Assembly: GCA_949316235.1 (NCBI GenBank)
Contig: OX438748.1
Coordinates: 10,047,001-10,111,000, forward strand
Direction of reading: 5' to 3'
DNA length: 64,000 nt
From: Oegoconia quadripuncta
Lineage: Eukaryota; Arthropoda; Insecta; Lepidoptera; Autostichidae
Positions 62,181 to 64,000 of the stretch are shown here, one piece after another (positions within the stretch are counted from its first letter, which is position 1; each line of letters starts with the position of its first letter). Position numbers and translations under genes: made by a program. The notes below the pieces were generated by a model. That model was not told the DNA's origin and did no database searches. It saw nothing but the letters and a program-made list of their open reading frames with translations.

Positions 62181-63572
62181 AGCCACTGTAGTCAACGTTA
62201 AGATAAGTATAAAAATATTCATACAATCTTTCACTTTAGGAGCATCGATAGACCATTGAGTTTTGAATTATTATATGTATTTGTCAACAGATTTGTATAA
62301 TGCATGATTTTTTTCAGCTCCATCGTTTCAGGGATAAAGCTGAATTCATCATCATAATGATTGTATTGATAAAACGCAAGATTACTTGAGAAGTCTGAGT
62401 TAATGAGGTATATAGTATATATGAGTGGAGTCGCATCAGTACGACCCATGTTAAAGAAAGAGAAAGAAAGAAAGAGAATTTATTTTAATCCATCTAATAA
62501 CACAAACAATCAGGTACACGTATTACACAGTAGAGACGCATTAAAAAAGTAAACATTGTCTTTGCCATCTAATAGTCGGTATCGCAAAAGGTATCGCTAT
62601 TTTATAGTATGTGGCATTGCATAAACCTTTTTCAATTTCATTTCATTAATGTGAAAAGTTCCCCAATAGTAGTCAAAAAGCGTTAAATATGGCGCTAGCA
62701 AATATGGATACTATAGTATGGTAACTATAGTTACCATTGCCAGGACATCATGTTTTTGACTGATAAGTTTTTTTAGAATTACCTAGAACACTCCTCGTAT
62801 TGTAATTGTAACTTTTCGTTTGTTTGTACCAATTCGAAAAAAATCACTTCTTTTGAGTTTACGCCTATCCATCATAAATATTAATTGATGGAAAATAAGT
62901 TAGGTCTTCTTGTGTTTTATCTTTCCATTCAATCGAATATATTTGAATAATAAATTAATAAAATACTTTTGTATTTAGAATGGCCTTTATTATTTATTTC
63001 TCTTCGTTTTCCCGCCCGTATTGCCTCTCCACTTAAACCAAAAAGATGGGTAGGTTTGAATGCCGTTTCATTAATCCCCGACACCAACACGGAGAGAAAG
63101 GTATTCATGTTCGTGACTGGGTAACACACACGTATACTTATACGTACTATAGATAAAGTACCTGCGATAAAATTTCTACAATTTCCGTGTGTTTATTTAC
63201 TGCTCTTATATGTAGTAAAACGTTCTTTTATTTGTTACAACACGAAAGGTGCGCTCGTTAGTTTCATATAACAATGGCATAAGGTTAGGATTTTGTTAAG
63301 TAATATACCGTAGTAGTAGCTGCTGCGTTCGAATAATCATAAACTTGTTAATTTGCACATGGATTGAGTTACCTATTAGTAATATTATAAAAAAATATTT
63401 CTTCATAAATTTGAAGTTTCCTCTAGGCTATACCTAGATGTATTTAGATTTAAAAAGTATGAACAACATTAATGATTTTTTCGAAAATAGTGAAGGTAGT
63501 AGATAACTTAAATTCAGTTTTATAACGAATTTATCTGAAGTTAGAAAAAGTAATTGATTTAATAAAACGACT
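62181..63572. other. no gene; GAAA-rich tract
   Basis: AAAGAAAGAGAAAGAAAGAA at about 62453-62475 resembles the tail repeat of a LINE. No coding support elsewhere. Confidence 0.45.
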
Positions 63573-63841
63573 TGTTTGGTGTAGTGGTTAGCAACTCTCG
63601 CCACTATACCAAAAGGTTGCGGGTTCGAATCCCGCTAGGGGCCTATGTTTGTGTGATGAATACGGACATTCGTACCCGAGTTATGGATGTTTCATTAATA
63701 ATATAATTTATTTACAAAAAAAATGTATTTATGTTGTATATCAACCATCTGGTATCCACAACACAAGCCTATAGTTTTTTACTGTGGAACTAGATGGCGC
63801 TGTGTGTATGTCTAAAGATATTTTATTTATTTATTTATTTA
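63573..63841 (+). mobile_element. SINE family B, full-length copy
   Basis: Head TGGTGTAGTGGTTAGCAACT (box A), box B GCGGGTTCGAATCCCGCTAG, body TTTGTGTGATGAATACGGAC, TACCCGAGTTATGGATGTTT, tail GTGGAACTAGATGGCGCTG, TGTGTATGTCTAAAGATATT and (TTTA)n. It shares head and body with SINE A but has a different tail. Confidence 0.88.
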
Positions 63842-64000
63842 AAAAACATTTTTATTTTTTATCACTGTCAAGCTCTCTATTTTACTTCGCAATCATTCAA
63901 GCGGTTTAGGCTACAGGATTCGACAAAGGAACAGACTTACATACCTACATACAAACACTCGGAAATCATTGCCTTCCTTTCTTAGGCAGTCGGGTAATAA

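Noticed and set aside
63573..63660. Free-standing tRNA gene
   Set aside because: Box A and box B are present, but the sequence continues into a SINE body and tail. The same holds for 4706, 14520 (minus), 32990 (minus), 42200 (minus), 47560 (minus) and 56838.

Overview
This is a window of animal nuclear DNA, most likely from a moth or butterfly (Lepidoptera). It is AT-rich, the one clear host gene has very long introns, and most of the recognisable sequence is interspersed repeats of kinds typical of lepidopteran genomes: tRNA-derived SINEs, RTE-type LINE tails that end in GATGATG next to a CCAGCAGTGG motif, and the 3' ends of jockey/CR1-like LINEs. There are no operons, CRISPR arrays or prokaryotic signals. 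I found no free-standing tRNA, rRNA or other RNA gene. Every tRNA-like stretch is the head of a SINE.

The host gene is on the minus strand, from about 34.5 kb down to about 2.3 kb. It encodes a rhodopsin-like GPCR that I identify as the corazonin receptor (CrzR). Four coding exons can be placed (34482-33820, 21333-21150, 6899-6700, 2445-2275). All three introns have GT-AG ends, and the reading phases fit across every junction. The model is 405 residues long with seven membrane segments. The 5' UTR appears to be split by a further intron (acceptor just above 34521), so the promoter and first exon are upstream and I cannot place them. The last exon could stop at 2275 or splice onward.

The introns and the region upstream of the gene (34.5-64 kb) are a mosaic of mobile elements. 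The main ones are: (1) at 15.0-17.9 kb, inside intron 2 and antisense to the receptor, a nearly complete non-LTR retrotransposon with an N-terminal zinc finger, reverse transcriptase and C-terminal restriction-like endonuclease, plus two decayed relatives at 25.2 and 54.7 kb; (2) at 44.6-46.7 kb, an internally deleted Gypsy-type LTR element with two identical 229-bp LTRs, a 4-bp target duplication and a 30-bp hairpin that puts the primer-binding site in its loop; (3) at 1.35-2.22 kb, a foldback element with about 272-bp inverted repeats and a relic that looks like a transposase C-terminus, 53 bp beyond the receptor stop codon; (4) four SINE groups, two of which share head and body but differ in tail; (5) two LINE families, one inserted inside the other near 58 kb; (6) an eight-copy 60-bp minisatellite at 19.4-20.0 kb. 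From 34.5 to 64 kb I found no second host gene. The remaining AT-rich DNA shows nothing I can support as coding.
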